Shown here: in pieces, positions 1 to 8,791 of the stretch
Position numbering within the stretch: the first letter of the stretch is position 1
Layout: the number at the start of each line of letters is the position of its first letter
Assembly (NCBI GenBank): GCA_025356175.1
Contig: JANXUP010000034.1
Span: forward strand, 1 to 41,402
Direction: 5' to 3'
DNA from: Sphingomonadaceae bacterium
GTDB lineage: Bacteria > Pseudomonadota > Alphaproteobacteria > Sphingomonadales > Sphingomonadaceae
DNA length: 41,402 nucleotides
Notes under the pieces: generated by a model
The model's input: the letters and a program-made list of their open reading frames with translations, nothing else
Told to the model about the DNA's origin: nothing
Databases searched by the model: none
Made by a program: the position numbers and the translations under genes

Positions 1-1922
1 GGAAGTTCCTCCTCCAGCGCGGCGAGCCGGTTCTCTGCCTCAAGCCGTGCGGCTTCCGCTCCGCCTTCGCCGCGCGCGACGAAGCCGTCCCAGCGGCGCA
101 GATGGCCAACGGTGGTCACCAGCCACTCGCCGGGAGCAAGCGTGCGGCCATCGTCGGCTTCGGCAACGTGGACCAGCGCCAGCCTCGCGGCGAGTTGCGG
201 CGGACATTGACTGACTTGTTCCGCAAGGCTGCCGGGCACTGCCTTGGGCGCCGCTGCGCCGGTCCAGAAACGGCCATCTTCACCCGAGGGGGCGGCACCA
301 AGCAGTGCCTTGGCATCGCGGCCCAGCACCGCGGCGAGCGCGCGTTCGTAGCCCGGTCTGGCGCGCAGCTGGTTAAGCGCTTGCGGCAGTCCGTGTTTGC
401 CGGCGGCCTGCTTGGCGCGAGCATCGCGGTCACGCGCCAGTGCCTGGTGTTCGCGCTCAATTCCCGCAAGCTCGGCCTTGGCCTGGGCGAGCGTCGCCCC
501 GGCACTATCGCGGTCGGCCTGAAGCGCGGCTTTGCGCTCCTGCTGCGCGGCAAGCGCGGCCTGTGCGGACTGCACCGCAGCGCGGGCCTGTTCGGCCTCA
601 GCCTGCGCCACCTGCAGCGCGGCATCAGGATCGCCTTCGCTGGCGAGGCTTGCAGCAAGCTCGGCCTGCCGTCGCTTCTCGCCCTCGATGCGTTCGAGCC
701 GCTGGCGCGCGGCAGAAAGTTCAGCATCGGCGACGCGCCATTCGGCTTCGACCCCGGCCTGATCGGCAGTGGCCTGGGCAAGTGCCAGTTCGGCACCGCG
801 CAGGTTGCGGTCAGCATCGTCGAGCGCGGCGGCAACGCGCGGGCGGCGTTCTTCGTCCTCGCGCAACGCGGTTTGCCCGGTGGCGAGATCGCGCTCCAGC
901 TTGCCCAGCGCTTCGGCGGCATCGCGGGTCAGCCGGTCGGCCTCGCCGCGATCCTCTTCGAGTCGTTTATGCTGGCGATCGAGGTCGGAGAGGCGCTGTT
1001 CGGCGGCCTCAAGCTGGCTGGTCAGCGTCGCCATGCGGTGGCCGTGCGCCGAGGCATCGTCGCGCCGGTCAGCCAATTCGTCGCGGGCTTCGGCCAGCGC
1101 TGCTGCGGCGGCGTGCTGTGCATCCTGTGCTGCCTTCGCCGCAGCCTGGCATTCGGCGACCTTGGCATCAGCGCCTTGTGCCTCAGCCCGCGCGGCTTCG
1201 GCGGCGGCGGCGGCATCGCGCCAGCGAGCGAAGACCAGCCGCGCCTCGGCCAGCTTGATCTTGTCCGACAGCGCCTTGTAGCGCTCGGCGGCGCGCGCTT
1301 GCCGCCGCAGCGCGCCGATCTGCTGATCGAGTTGGCCCATGATGTCTTCAAGTCGGGCGAGGTTACTCTCGGTCGCACGGAGCTTTTGTTCGGCATCCTT
1401 GCGCCGCACGTGAAGGCCCGCGATCCCCGCCGCCTCTTCCAGCATCATCCGCCGTTCAGCCGGTTTGGCGGCGATTACCGCGGCAATGCGGCCCTGGCTG
1501 ACGAGGGCCGGGGAATGCGCACCGGTGGCCGCATCGGCAAAGATCAGCGCCACGTCCTTGGCCCGCACGTCGCGCCCGTTGACGCGGTAGGCGCTGCCGG
1601 CGCCGCGCTCGATCCGGCGGACCACTTCCATGGCACTGTCGTTGTCAGCCCCGCCGGGCGAGGTGATATCGGCGTGGAGAACCACTTCGGCGAAATCGCG
1701 CGGCGGGCGCTGCGCGGTGCCGGCGAAGATCACGTCTTCCATCCCGCCCGAGCGCATCGACTTGGGCGAGTTTTCGCCCATCACCCAGCGGATCGCTTCG
1801 AGCAAGTTCGATTTGCCGCAGCCGTTGGGCCCGACCACCCCGGTCAGCCCGGGTTCGATCCGCAGTTCAGCCGGCTCGACGAAGCTTTTGAATCCGCTGA
1901 GCTTGAGCCGCGTGATCCGCAT
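1..1922 (-). CDS. smc: Chromosome segregation protein SMC, N-terminal part (partial)
   Basis: The frame is open from an ATG at 1922 to the window edge (about 640 codons), so the C-terminal half is missing. It is absent from the ORF track because no stop lies in the window. The product begins [14 protein letters not shown] and has the ABC-type Walker A motif GPNGCGKSN at residues 31-39, typical of SMC heads. A long Ala/Glu/Arg/Gln-rich coiled coil follows from about residue 170. The segment GLPQALNQL near residue 510 looks like the entry to the hinge domain. SMC dimers bind and compact DNA together with ScpA and ScpB and help segregate chromosomes. Its start lies 33 bp downstream of the stop of the DsbA-like lipoprotein gene, so it is probably the last gene of the minus-strand run that begins at 4837. 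Identification is firm; only the missing half limits it. Confidence 0.93.
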   Translation of the reverse strand, partial: MRITRLKLSGFKSFVEPAELRIEPGLTGVVGPNGCGKSNLLEAIRWVMGENSPKSMRSGGMEDVIFAGTAQRPPRDFAEVVLHADITSPGGADNDSAMEVVRRIERGAGSAYRVNGRDVRAKDVALIFADAATGAHSPALVSQGRIAAVIAAKPAERRMMLEEAAGIAGLHVRRKDAEQKLRATESNLARLEDIMGQLDQQIGALRRQARAAERYKALSDKIKLAEARLVFARWRDAAAAAEAARAEAQGADAKVAECQAAAKAAQDAQHAAAAALAEARDELADRRDDASAHGHRMATLTSQLEAAEQRLSDLDRQHKRLEEDRGEADRLTRDAAEALGKLERDLATGQTALREDEERRPRVAAALDDADRNLRGAELALAQATADQAGVEAEWRVADAELSAARQRLERIEGEKRRQAELAASLASEGDPDAALQVAQAEAEQARAAVQSAQAALAAQQERKAALQADRDSAGATLAQAKAELAGIEREHQALARDRDARAKQAAGKHGLPQALNQLRARPGYERALAAVLGRDAKALLGAAPSGEDGRFWTGAAAPKAVPGSLAEQVSQCPPQLAARLALVHVAEADDGRTLAPGEWLVTTVGHLRRWDGFVARGEGGAEAARLEAENRLAALEEEL

Positions 1923-1955
1923 CTGTCGTGCTACCGGCCCCCGCCCCGAGCCGGC

Positions 1956-2720
1956 TTAGCGTGCGCCGGCGGCGCGCAGCGCCTCGGCGATCTTGGGCCA
2001 TTCGGACTGGTCGGGCGGGATCTGGAAGCCATCGATGACCAGTGTCGGCGTCTGCTGGATCCCGGCATCGGCGAAAGTTTTGAAGGTGTTCGAGATCTTC
2101 ATCGCGTTGTCGGTGTTGGCGAGACATGCATGCGCCTGATCGACCGACATTCCGCGCGCGGCAAAAAAGCTGGTAAAGCCAAGCGCATCGGCCAGTGCCG
2201 GCAGTCGCTGCGCCGGAGCCATCTTGCTGGCTGCTTCAGCCGCGGCCTGGACCTTTGGATCGTCCAGCAGCTTCACGAAATTGTCGTAGTTGCCGTAAAC
2301 CTGCTCAACCAGCGGGAAAAAGTTTTCCTTGGGTGCGCAGCGTACCAGCATGGTCAGCGGCAGATCCTGCTGGTGGATGTAGAAGCTGCGATATTCGTAG
2401 CTGACCCGGCCCGAGGAGACGAATTCGCTCTTGATCGGGGTCATCGCTTCACTAGCAAAACGGGCGCAGTGCGGGCAGGTAAGCGACCCGTATTCCACCA
2501 GCTTGATCGGTGCTGCAGGGTTGCCCATCATCATCCCGCCGGTTGCGGTTGCGGTGATGGTGTCCTCCCACGTCTGCCCGGCAGGCGGAGCGATCTTGGC
2601 GAGTGCCGCGCCGGCTGGCGCATCTCCGGCCTTGTCGTCCTTTTTGCAGGCGGCAAGACCCAGCGCGAGCGGGGCAGCAGCGAGTGCGAGCAGCAGGTAG
2701 CGCGAACGGATTGCGGTCAT
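1956..2720 (-). CDS. DsbA-family thioredoxin-fold lipoprotein (CPHC active site)
   Basis: 254 aa. The N-terminus carries a lipoprotein signal with lipobox GLAAC, the acylated Cys being residue 25, followed by a KKDD charged stretch. A DsbA/DsbG-like thioredoxin fold follows, with redox motif CPHC at residues 83-86, an inserted helical domain (about 110-190), and a cis-proline loop QTPT near the C-terminus. The family oxidises or isomerises disulfides in exported proteins; here the protein should be tethered to a membrane facing the periplasm. It is the last of three tandem paralogs (CPHC, CSHC, CADC) between the DUF721 gene and smc. A 100-bp gap separates it from the preceding paralog, so it may have its own promoter. 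The fold is certain; oxidase versus reductase role cannot be told from sequence. Confidence 0.88.
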   Translation of the reverse strand: MTAIRSRYLLLALAAAPLALGLAACKKDDKAGDAPAGAALAKIAPPAGQTWEDTITATATGGMMMGNPAAPIKLVEYGSLTCPHCARFASEAMTPIKSEFVSSGRVSYEYRSFYIHQQDLPLTMLVRCAPKENFFPLVEQVYGNYDNFVKLLDDPKVQAAAEAASKMAPAQRLPALADALGFTSFFAARGMSVDQAHACLANTDNAMKISNTFKTFADAGIQQTPTLVIDGFQIPPDQSEWPKIAEALRAAGAR

Positions 2721-2820
2721 GTGCGGGTCGGGTCCTTGGCTTCGAGTCGTGAAATTTAGTCGGTATTGCGATTGGACAGAAGGATCGGCGCGGCCTCAGC
2801 CAAGCTTCTCCACAAGTGAA

Positions 2821-3624
2821 TCACTGCACCTGGGTCGTCACGCGGGTTGCCGGTATCTGGGGAAGAAGCGATGGCGATGCTGGAGCCGTTGCCCCGCCGG
2901 CCAGCGCCGTATCGATCAGCGGCCTCAGCGGGTCCCAGGCGTAGACGGTCTGCAACGCTCCGTTGATCATGAAGCTGGGGGTGCCCGTCACACCGATAGT
3001 CGTCCCGGCGTAGTTGGTCTGGGTGTTGAGCCAGTCGAGTTTCTTCTGGTCGGCCAGGCAGGCATCGAGCTGCTTGGTGGTATAGCCGCGGGCGAGCATG
3101 ATCTTGACCAGGCCAAGATCGCGTGCTGCGGCCTTGCGTTGCGCAACTGGATTGCTCTCCAGAGCTTGCCAGCGGGCTTGATAGGTCGGATCGGCCGGTG
3201 CCTTGAACCACGACCCCTGCGCGCCAAGCAAAGCTGCTTCGTTGGGGAAATACTGGCCCTTGTCGCCGCACAGCATCAGCAGAGTAGGGATTTCATCGAG
3301 CGCCACGCGGATAAATGGCCTAAGTTCAACCGAAACCTTGCCTTGGCGGACCAGCCCCGTCGCTAGCGGGACCTTGCTCTCCTTCGAGAAGTCCGCGCAA
3401 TGCGAGCAGGTTAGCGAAATGAATTCGACCACTTTCACCGGCGCATCGGGATTGCCCATGAGCGGGAAGCCCTGCTCGGTCATGGTAATCGTCTGGTCCC
3501 AGTGCGGCCCGGCCGGAACAACCGGTGCTGCTGCGCGCTTGCGCGGGGCGGGTTTGGCCGAAGCTGTGAGCGGCAGTGCGGCGATCAACAGACCGGTGGC
3601 CAGGGCAGCGATGAACGTCTTCAT
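2821..3624 (-). CDS. DsbA-family periplasmic thiol-disulfide oxidoreductase (CSHC)
   Basis: 267 aa from the ATG at 3624. The ORF track starts two codons earlier at a TTG, but ATG AAG is a better start and leads straight into a Sec signal peptide (MKTFIAALATGLLIAALPLTASA). The mature part has the thioredoxin-fold redox motif CSHC at about residues 73-76 inside FISLTCSHCADF, a helical insertion, and a cis-Pro loop GTPSFMING. The likely role is disulfide exchange in the periplasm. The ATG lies 2 bp beyond the stop of the upstream paralog, so the two are surely cotranscribed. It closely resembles the CPHC lipoprotein downstream in motif order (GNPDAPVK before the active site). The electron partner (DsbB or DsbD type) is not encoded nearby. 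Confidence 0.86.
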   Translation of the reverse strand: MKTFIAALATGLLIAALPLTASAKPAPRKRAAAPVVPAGPHWDQTITMTEQGFPLMGNPDAPVKVVEFISLTCSHCADFSKESKVPLATGLVRQGKVSVELRPFIRVALDEIPTLLMLCGDKGQYFPNEAALLGAQGSWFKAPADPTYQARWQALESNPVAQRKAAARDLGLVKIMLARGYTTKQLDACLADQKKLDWLNTQTNYAGTTIGVTGTPSFMINGALQTVYAWDPLRPLIDTALAGGATAPASPSLLPQIPATRVTTQVQ

Positions 3625-3626
3625 GG

Positions 3627-4304
3627 TCAAAAGCTCGCGTCAATAAGGGGCCGCAGCTCTGCCCAGCCATGGGCATTATCGAGCAATGTGCGGTTGATGA
3701 GGAAACTTGGGGCTGACTTAATGCCGAGCGCATACCCGGCTTTGCTTTGCTCGCCAATCCGGTTTGCAAGCTTGACATCGCCCAGGCAGGCGTCGGTTGC
3801 CGTGCGGTCGAAGCCGCGGCTTTCCATGATCTGGTAGAAGCCCATGTCGTCCGCCACGGCGCGGCCGCGCGACAGCAGGGAGCCGTATGTCCAGCGCTGC
3901 TTCTGTGCCGGTCCGGCCCGTTCCAGCATTGTGCGCCAGCGGCTTTGGCTGCGGATCAGGGCCGAATGGTTGAGCGCGAACTTCTCCGGCGGGCCGCAGT
4001 CGGCGAGCATCGCCGCAACCTGATCGACCGGTCCCTGAACCAGGTGCCGCACCTCGATCGCCACCTTGCCCGAAGCGACATAGCCGATCTGCAGCGCTGC
4101 GCCGGACTGCATTTCGAAGGTGCCGCAATCGGCGCAGGTGTAGCTCATATATTCGGTCAGCCGCACCGGCGCGTCGGGATTGCCGATCAGGTGGCCGCCA
4201 TCGGGCAGGAGCACAACCGTATGCGTCCAGCCCACGGTCTTGGGCGCGGTGGCAGTAACCAGCAGCGTGGCGGCGGCCAGCAGAACCACGCGGGCGTATC
4301 GCAT
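3627..4304 (-). CDS. DsbA-like thioredoxin-fold protein with unusual CADC motif
   Basis: 225 aa from the ATG at 4304; the track adds one upstream GTG codon. The start overlaps the stop of the DUF721 gene as TGATG, indicating translational coupling. A hydrophobic N-terminal segment (residues 4-20) is a signal peptide or anchor. The GNPDAPVRL strand precedes the redox motif CADC at residues 57-60, and the cis-Pro loop is SAPSFLIN, so the thioredoxin fold is intact. The dipeptide AD between the cysteines is unlike DsbA (PH), DsbC (GY) or thioredoxin (GP). An acidic residue beside the second Cys should alter its redox potential. It is the most divergent of the three tandem paralogs and probably acts in the periplasm on a narrow substrate set. 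That role is inference. Confidence 0.82.
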   Translation of the reverse strand: MRYARVVLLAAATLLVTATAPKTVGWTHTVVLLPDGGHLIGNPDAPVRLTEYMSYTCADCGTFEMQSGAALQIGYVASGKVAIEVRHLVQGPVDQVAAMLADCGPPEKFALNHSALIRSQSRWRTMLERAGPAQKQRWTYGSLLSRGRAVADDMGFYQIMESRGFDRTATDACLGDVKLANRIGEQSKAGYALGIKSAPSFLINRTLLDNAHGWAELRPLIDASF

Positions 4305-4837
4305 CACTGCTTGTCGTCCTCCGCCGCATTGCCGAGGCTGCGCGCGAGCGATTCAAGCACCGTGCGCAGTTCGGGATCGCCGATGTCGCGCAGGCTGTCC
4401 CCCAGTTCGAACGGGATCGGCCTCAATGACGGCGGCGCTGTCGGACGTTCCTTGGCCGGCGGCGGCTGAACCGCACCTTGCCGAAGCTTGACCTTGACCA
4501 CCGCGTTGTAGCCGAAGAAGCGGTTCACCCGCTCAATGATCTCGGGGATCACGTGGCTGATCATCGGGGCGTGCGCCGGGACCACCAGCAACTGGAGGAT
4601 GCCCTCGCTCTTTTCGCCGAGGGGAAAGCGGATTGCTTCGGGCATGCACACCCGGGCGTGCCGTTCACCCACGATTTCGGGCCAGCGGGTTACTACGCTC
4701 GACTGGACGAAGCCGAATTTGCGGAACGCGGTGCGTCCCACCTCGGGCATCAGTTCAGCGATCGGCCGCGCGCCGCTGCCCCGTGCGCGCTCGAACCGGC
4801 GCGGTGCCGGTTTCGGTGGTTTGCCATCCCGTTCCAT
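4304..4837 (-). CDS. DUF721 / DciA-like protein
   Basis: 177 aa from the ATG at 4837 (MERDGKPPKPAPRRF). The longer track ORF begins inside divergent mutY and is unlikely. The central part (RPIAELMPEVGRTAFRKFGF, then VVTRWPEIVGERHA) matches the DUF721 family, whose studied member DciA loads or assists the replicative helicase DnaB in bacteria lacking DnaC. The C-terminal 60 residues are Pro/Lys-rich and probably disordered. It heads the minus-strand run DUF721-dsbA-dsbA-dsbA-smc. Only 29 bp separate its start from that of mutY, so the two divergent promoters must lie close together or overlap the genes. The family call is good; a DciA role is inferred from the family. Confidence 0.8.
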   Translation of the reverse strand: MERDGKPPKPAPRRFERARGSGARPIAELMPEVGRTAFRKFGFVQSSVVTRWPEIVGERHARVCMPEAIRFPLGEKSEGILQLLVVPAHAPMISHVIPEIIERVNRFFGYNAVVKVKLRQGAVQPPPAKERPTAPPSLRPIPFELGDSLRDIGDPELRTVLESLARSLGNAAEDDKQ

Positions 4838-4866
4838 TGTGCGCCTGCCAATGCCATAGCGCTGCG

Positions 4867-5934
4867 ATGGACGCCAGCGCCGAGACGATTCCCGAAAGCC
4901 TGCTCGGCTGGTACGACACGCACCACCGTTGCTTGCCGTGGCGTGCGCCGCCGGGCGCGCCGCCACCCGAGCCCTACCGGGTGTGGCTGTCCGAGGTGAT
5001 GCTGCAGCAGACCACTACGGCTGCGGTCGCGCCGTACTTTGCCCGGTTCCTTGCGCGCTGGCCCAATGTGGCAGCGCTGGCCGCAGCCGAAGAGGGCGAC
5101 ATCATGGCGGCCTGGGCTGGGCTGGGCTACTATGCCCGCGCCCGCAACCTCATTGCTTGCGTTAGGGCAGTTGCGGCGCGCGGCGGTCAATTTCCGCAGA
5201 CCGAAGCGGAGCTGCGCGCGCTGCCGGGGCTGGGTGCCTATACCGCCGCCGCCGTGGCCGCGATCGCCTTTGGTGAGCGCAGCGCGGTAGTCGATGCCAA
5301 TGTCGAGCGGGTGATCACCCGGCTCTATGCGATTGCCACCCCGCTGCTGCAGGCCCGCGCGCAAATTCGTGATCAGGTCGATGCCATCACCCCCGCCGAT
5401 CGTCCCGGTGATTTTGCCCAAGCGATGATGGATCTTGGCGCAACCGTGTGCACCGCGCGCGGACCGCGGTGCCTGCTGTGTCCGCTGTCCGACCTTTGCG
5501 CGGGCCGCTCGCTTGGTCCCGAGCAGTTTCCGGTCAAAGTGCCCAAGAAAGCCAAACCACAGCGATCAGGCCAGGCTTTCTGGATCGAGCGGGACAGCGA
5601 GGTCTGGCTCGTCCGCCGGGCAGACACTGGCATGCTGGGCGGGATGCGCGCGCTGCCCGACGACGGCTGGTCGGCGCGCGGCGATGGCGACGCGCAGGCT
5701 CCGCTGGACGGCGATTGGACCCTGGCTGGCAGCGTCCGGCACGGCTTCACCCATTTCGATCTCGATTTGCAATTGATGGTTTATTCAGGAGCCGATTACT
5801 CTAGGATTGATCCAGAACAAGGCGAATGGTGGGCATTAGGTCGGCTGGATGAGGCCGGTTTGCCCACGCTGTTTGCCAAGGCAGCGTGGCTGGCCACGGC
5901 TGGCACCGTCACGGGGAGAACGATTGGTGATTAG
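4867..5934 (+). CDS. mutY: A/G-specific adenine DNA glycosylase MutY
   Basis: 355 aa from the ATG at 4867; the track ORF extends upstream into the DUF721 gene. It removes adenine mispaired with 8-oxoguanine in base excision repair. Visible landmarks are the catalytic Glu43 in SEVMLQQT, the helix-hairpin-helix LPGLGAYTA (119-127), the catalytic Asp143 in VVDANVERV, and the [4Fe-4S] loop Cys195-X6-Cys202-X2-Cys205-X5-Cys211. The C-terminal half (about 230-350) is the NUDIX-like domain that recognises 8-oxoG, including RHGFTHFDLDL. Length is normal for the family. The last 8 bp overlap the GTG start of the next gene, so mutY leads a coupled four-gene plus-strand operon that ends at 8791. Confidence 0.96.
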   Translation: MDASAETIPESLLGWYDTHHRCLPWRAPPGAPPPEPYRVWLSEVMLQQTTTAAVAPYFARFLARWPNVAALAAAEEGDIMAAWAGLGYYARARNLIACVRAVAARGGQFPQTEAELRALPGLGAYTAAAVAAIAFGERSAVVDANVERVITRLYAIATPLLQARAQIRDQVDAITPADRPGDFAQAMMDLGATVCTARGPRCLLCPLSDLCAGRSLGPEQFPVKVPKKAKPQRSGQAFWIERDSEVWLVRRADTGMLGGMRALPDDGWSARGDGDAQAPLDGDWTLAGSVRHGFTHFDLDLQLMVYSGADYSRIDPEQGEWWALGRLDEAGLPTLFAKAAWLATAGTVTGRTIGD

Positions 5935-7243
5935 GCTCGATTTTTCACGCCGCGATATGCTGAGGGCGAGCGCCCTGATGGGCGGGGCGGGGATAATTGC
6001 CGGTCTGCCGCTCGGCGCGCAGCTGGCCCGCGCCGCCGAAGCGGCGGGGATCGAGGCCCAATGGCCGACAGTGACCGCGATGCTCGATCGTTACGTCAAG
6101 GCCCGCAAAGTTTCTGGCATGATCGCCGCGCTCGGCTGGCGTGATGCGCCGCCCGGGTACATCGCACGCGGCAGGGAAGGCTTCGACGATCCCGACCTTG
6201 ATGGTCCGGATAGCCTGTTCCGCGCCTATTCGATGACCAAGCCGCTGACCGGCATGGCGGCGATGAACCTGATCGATGAGGGCAAGCTGAAGCTCGACCA
6301 GCCCATCGCCGATTTTGCGCCCGAATTCGCGCACATGCAGGTGGCGATCGATCCCATGAAAAGCCTCGCATCCCGCCCCGCGACGCAGCTCATCACCGTC
6401 CGCCATTTACTTACTCACACCAGTGGTTTCGGTTACGCGGTCGTCGGCAAAAACAAGGTCGCCGACGAATTGAAGCGGCTCGGGGTCAACCCCGGGATCA
6501 TTACCAAGCGGAAAATCAAGGGCCTCAACGATGGCCCTCCGACGCCGGGGCCGGACGAATTCCTGCGGCTTGCCGCCACTGTTCCGCTGATCGCCGAACC
6601 CGGTGCCAAATGGTCCTATTCGATGTCGCTCGATGTGCTCGGCCTGATTATCGGCCGCGCTGCGGGAATGAGCTTTGATGCGTTCCTGCACGAACGGCTG
6701 TTGGGACCGCTCGGCATGACGAGCAGCTTCTTCCAGGTCCCCGGCAGCGCCTCGGCGCACCTCACCACCAATTACGCCTATTTCCTGGGTCGCCCGTTTG
6801 CGATCGACCGGCCGGAGGGATCAATTTACCAAGACCCGATCCCGTTCGCATTTGGTGGATCGGGTCTGGTCACCTCGCCGGCCGATTTCGACCGGTTTCT
6901 TGCGATGCTGGTCGGCCTGGGCATGTCGGACGGCAAACGGATCATGAGCGAGGCGGCGGTGCGGATGGGCACGTCGAACCTCTTGCCTTCGGGGGTTGAC
7001 CTCACCGGCACCTGGATCGCCGGGCAGCAGTTTGGCGCGGGCGGGATAGTCGGCACCGGCAAAGATGAAGGGCTTTACGGCTGGTCGGGCGCAGCGGGGA
7101 CAATCGGTTTTGCCCAGATGAAGCTTGGCCTCAGGACCAGCCTCTATGTGCAATACATGCCGCAGGACAAGCTGCCGATCCTCAAGGAATTTCCCAAGGC
7201 GATCGGCGCTGACCTGACCGCGATGCAGGCGCGCAAGGCGTGA
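5927..7243 (+). CDS. Tat-exported class C beta-lactamase-like serine hydrolase (family VIII esterase type)
   Basis: 438 aa from a GTG at 5927. That start is preferred over the track's 5849 because GGGGAG lies about 8 nt upstream and the product then begins with a clean twin-arginine signal (SRRDML, hydrophobic stretch, AQLARA). The enzyme has the serine beta-lactamase/PBP fold: nucleophile motif SMTK at 102-105, Tyr232 in WSYSMSLDVLG, and a C-terminal GWSGAAGT that stands for the KTG/WxG motif. This pattern fits family VIII carboxylesterases and related beta-lactamase-fold hydrolases rather than true AmpC. Substrate unknown. It overlaps mutY by 8 bp and nudC by 4 bp. Export via Tat means a folded, probably periplasmic enzyme. 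Confidence 0.85.
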   Translation: MIRLDFSRRDMLRASALMGGAGIIAGLPLGAQLARAAEAAGIEAQWPTVTAMLDRYVKARKVSGMIAALGWRDAPPGYIARGREGFDDPDLDGPDSLFRAYSMTKPLTGMAAMNLIDEGKLKLDQPIADFAPEFAHMQVAIDPMKSLASRPATQLITVRHLLTHTSGFGYAVVGKNKVADELKRLGVNPGIITKRKIKGLNDGPPTPGPDEFLRLAATVPLIAEPGAKWSYSMSLDVLGLIIGRAAGMSFDAFLHERLLGPLGMTSSFFQVPGSASAHLTTNYAYFLGRPFAIDRPEGSIYQDPIPFAFGGSGLVTSPADFDRFLAMLVGLGMSDGKRIMSEAAVRMGTSNLLPSGVDLTGTWIAGQQFGAGGIVGTGKDEGLYGWSGAAGTIGFAQMKLGLRTSLYVQYMPQDKLPILKEFPKAIGADLTAMQARKA

Positions 7244-8118
7244 GTCTGATCGCCTTTGCTGGCGGCGGGCTCGACCGGGCCGATCACATCCGCTCCGATC
7301 CTGCCGCGCTCGAAGCCCTGATGGACTGGCGCGCGCGGTTGCTGCGGCTCGACGGGCTCGACCCGGTGATCGATCCGGACGGCCAGCTGACCTGGGGCAC
7401 GCTCAGCGATGCGGCGGCCGATAGCGAACTGGTGTTCCTCGGCCTGGCGGGCGAGAAGCCCTGCTTCGCCGAGGTCACGCACAATCTTGCGGGCAGTGTC
7501 GCCCCCGCCAACCCGCGGCTGTGGGCGGCGATGGCGGCGCTCGATGCAGCGGAACTGGCGACATATGGCGGCGCGCGGGCCTTGGTCGATTGGCACGCGC
7601 GGCACCGGTTTTGCGCGCGCTGCGGGGCGGGGACTGTGCTTGCCAAGGGCGGGTGGCAACGCAATTGTACCAGCCAGGATTGCAAGGCCGAACATTATCC
7701 CCGCGTCGATCCAGTCACGATCATGCTGGTTGAGCATGACGGCCGGGTGCTGCTTGGCCGTCAGCCGCGCTTTCCGCCGCGGCGCTTTTCGGCGCTGGCC
7801 GGGTTCGTCGAACCGGGCGAGACGATCGAGGAAGCGGTGGCACGCGAAATCCACGAAGAAGCAGGTCTGCGCGTACGCGACGTGGTCTACGTCGCCAGCC
7901 AGCCGTGGCCGTTCCCGTCCAGCCTAATGATCGCTTGCCATTCGCACACCGACGATCCCGCGATCACCATCGACATGACCGAGCTCGACGAGGCCGACTG
8001 GTTCACGCGTGACGAAGTGGTCCAGGCGATGGCCGGGGATGAAGCCGCGCGGTTCATCGCCCCGCCGCCCTTCGCGGTGGCGCATCACCTTTTGAAATGG
8101 TGGCTCGAACATGGCTGA
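7240..8118 (+). CDS. nudC: NADH pyrophosphatase NudC (NUDIX hydrolase)
   Basis: 292 aa; GTG start overlapping the previous stop as GTGA. NudC splits NAD(H) to NMN(H) and AMP and removes NAD caps from RNA. Landmarks are the zinc ribbon Cys125-X2-Cys128 ... Cys143-X4-Cys148, the NUDIX box GFVEPGETIEEAVAREIHEE (188-207, followed by AGL), and the specificity motif SQPWPFPSSLM directly after it, the hallmark of the NADH-specific subfamily. The N-terminal about 115 residues form the non-catalytic NUDIX-like domain. It sits in the mutY operon, overlapping the next gene by 8 bp; both mutY and nudC products clean up damaged or capped nucleotides. The call is firm. Confidence 0.95.
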   Translation: MSLIAFAGGGLDRADHIRSDPAALEALMDWRARLLRLDGLDPVIDPDGQLTWGTLSDAAADSELVFLGLAGEKPCFAEVTHNLAGSVAPANPRLWAAMAALDAAELATYGGARALVDWHARHRFCARCGAGTVLAKGGWQRNCTSQDCKAEHYPRVDPVTIMLVEHDGRVLLGRQPRFPPRRFSALAGFVEPGETIEEAVAREIHEEAGLRVRDVVYVASQPWPFPSSLMIACHSHTDDPAITIDMTELDEADWFTRDEVVQAMAGDEAARFIAPPPFAVAHHLLKWWLEHG

Positions 8119-8791
8119 ACCGAAGAAAATGACGATCGACATCTATTCGGATGTCATGTGCCCGTGGTGCATCGTCGGCTATTCGCAGCTGCAGACGGCG
8201 TTGGCCGAGTTGAAGGGCGAAATCGAGGCCGAGATCCGCTGGCTGCCGTTCGAACTCAATCCCGACATGCCGCCCGAGGGTGAGGAGAGCGTGGCGCACA
8301 TTGCCCGCAAGTACGGCCGCACCCTTGAACAGGCCGCGGCGGGGCGGGAACAGATGGCTGCCGCAGGTAAGCGGGCGGGCTATGACTTTGCCTATCAGGG
8401 TCCGTCGCCCGAACCGGAGGCCATGCTGCGCAACACCTTTGCAGCGCACAAATTGCTCAAGTGGGCGCTGATCGAGGCTGGGCCAGAAGTACAGAACCGG
8501 CTCAAGCTGGCGCTGTTCGATGCCCATTTCCAGCAACGCCGCAACGTGTCCGATCCCGATGTGCTGGTCGAACTCGCGGTAGCGCAAGGGCTCGAAGTGG
8601 AAGGTGCGCGCGCCGCCCTTAGTGATGAGACGCTGGGCGCAATCGTGCGACAGGAAGAAGCGCAAGCCTGGGACATGAACATCTCCGGGGTTCCGGCGAT
8701 GATCGTCCAGGGCAAATACATGATCCCCGGCGCGCAGGAACCCGAAGTCTATGTGAATGCCCTGCGCCGCGTCGCCGCGAAAGGGCTCTAG
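8111..8791 (+). CDS. FrnE-like DsbA-family oxidoreductase (CPWC)
   Basis: 226 aa, ATG overlapping nudC by 8 bp. There is no signal peptide, so it is cytoplasmic, unlike the three DsbA paralogs near smc. It begins with a thioredoxin strand IDIYSDVMCPWC, with redox motif CPWC at residues 17-20, has a long helical insertion, and ends with a cis-Pro segment SGVPAMIVQGKYMIPGAQ. This arrangement is that of the FrnE/2-hydroxychromene-2-carboxylate-isomerase-like branch of DsbA proteins, linked in other bacteria to cytoplasmic disulfide stress. It is the last gene of the mutY operon. Its stop overlaps the convergent TauE gene stop in the palindrome CTAG. Confidence 0.87.
   Translation: MAEPKKMTIDIYSDVMCPWCIVGYSQLQTALAELKGEIEAEIRWLPFELNPDMPPEGEESVAHIARKYGRTLEQAAAGREQMAAAGKRAGYDFAYQGPSPEPEAMLRNTFAAHKLLKWALIEAGPEVQNRLKLALFDAHFQQRRNVSDPDVLVELAVAQGLEVEGARAALSDETLGAIVRQEEAQAWDMNISGVPAMIVQGKYMIPGAQEPEVYVNALRRVAAKGL

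Noticed and set aside
102-2759. 885-aa plus-strand ORF
   Set aside because: It lies antisense to smc and the DsbA lipoprotein; its composition (Arg/Gly/Leu rich, no motifs) is a GC-rich shadow.
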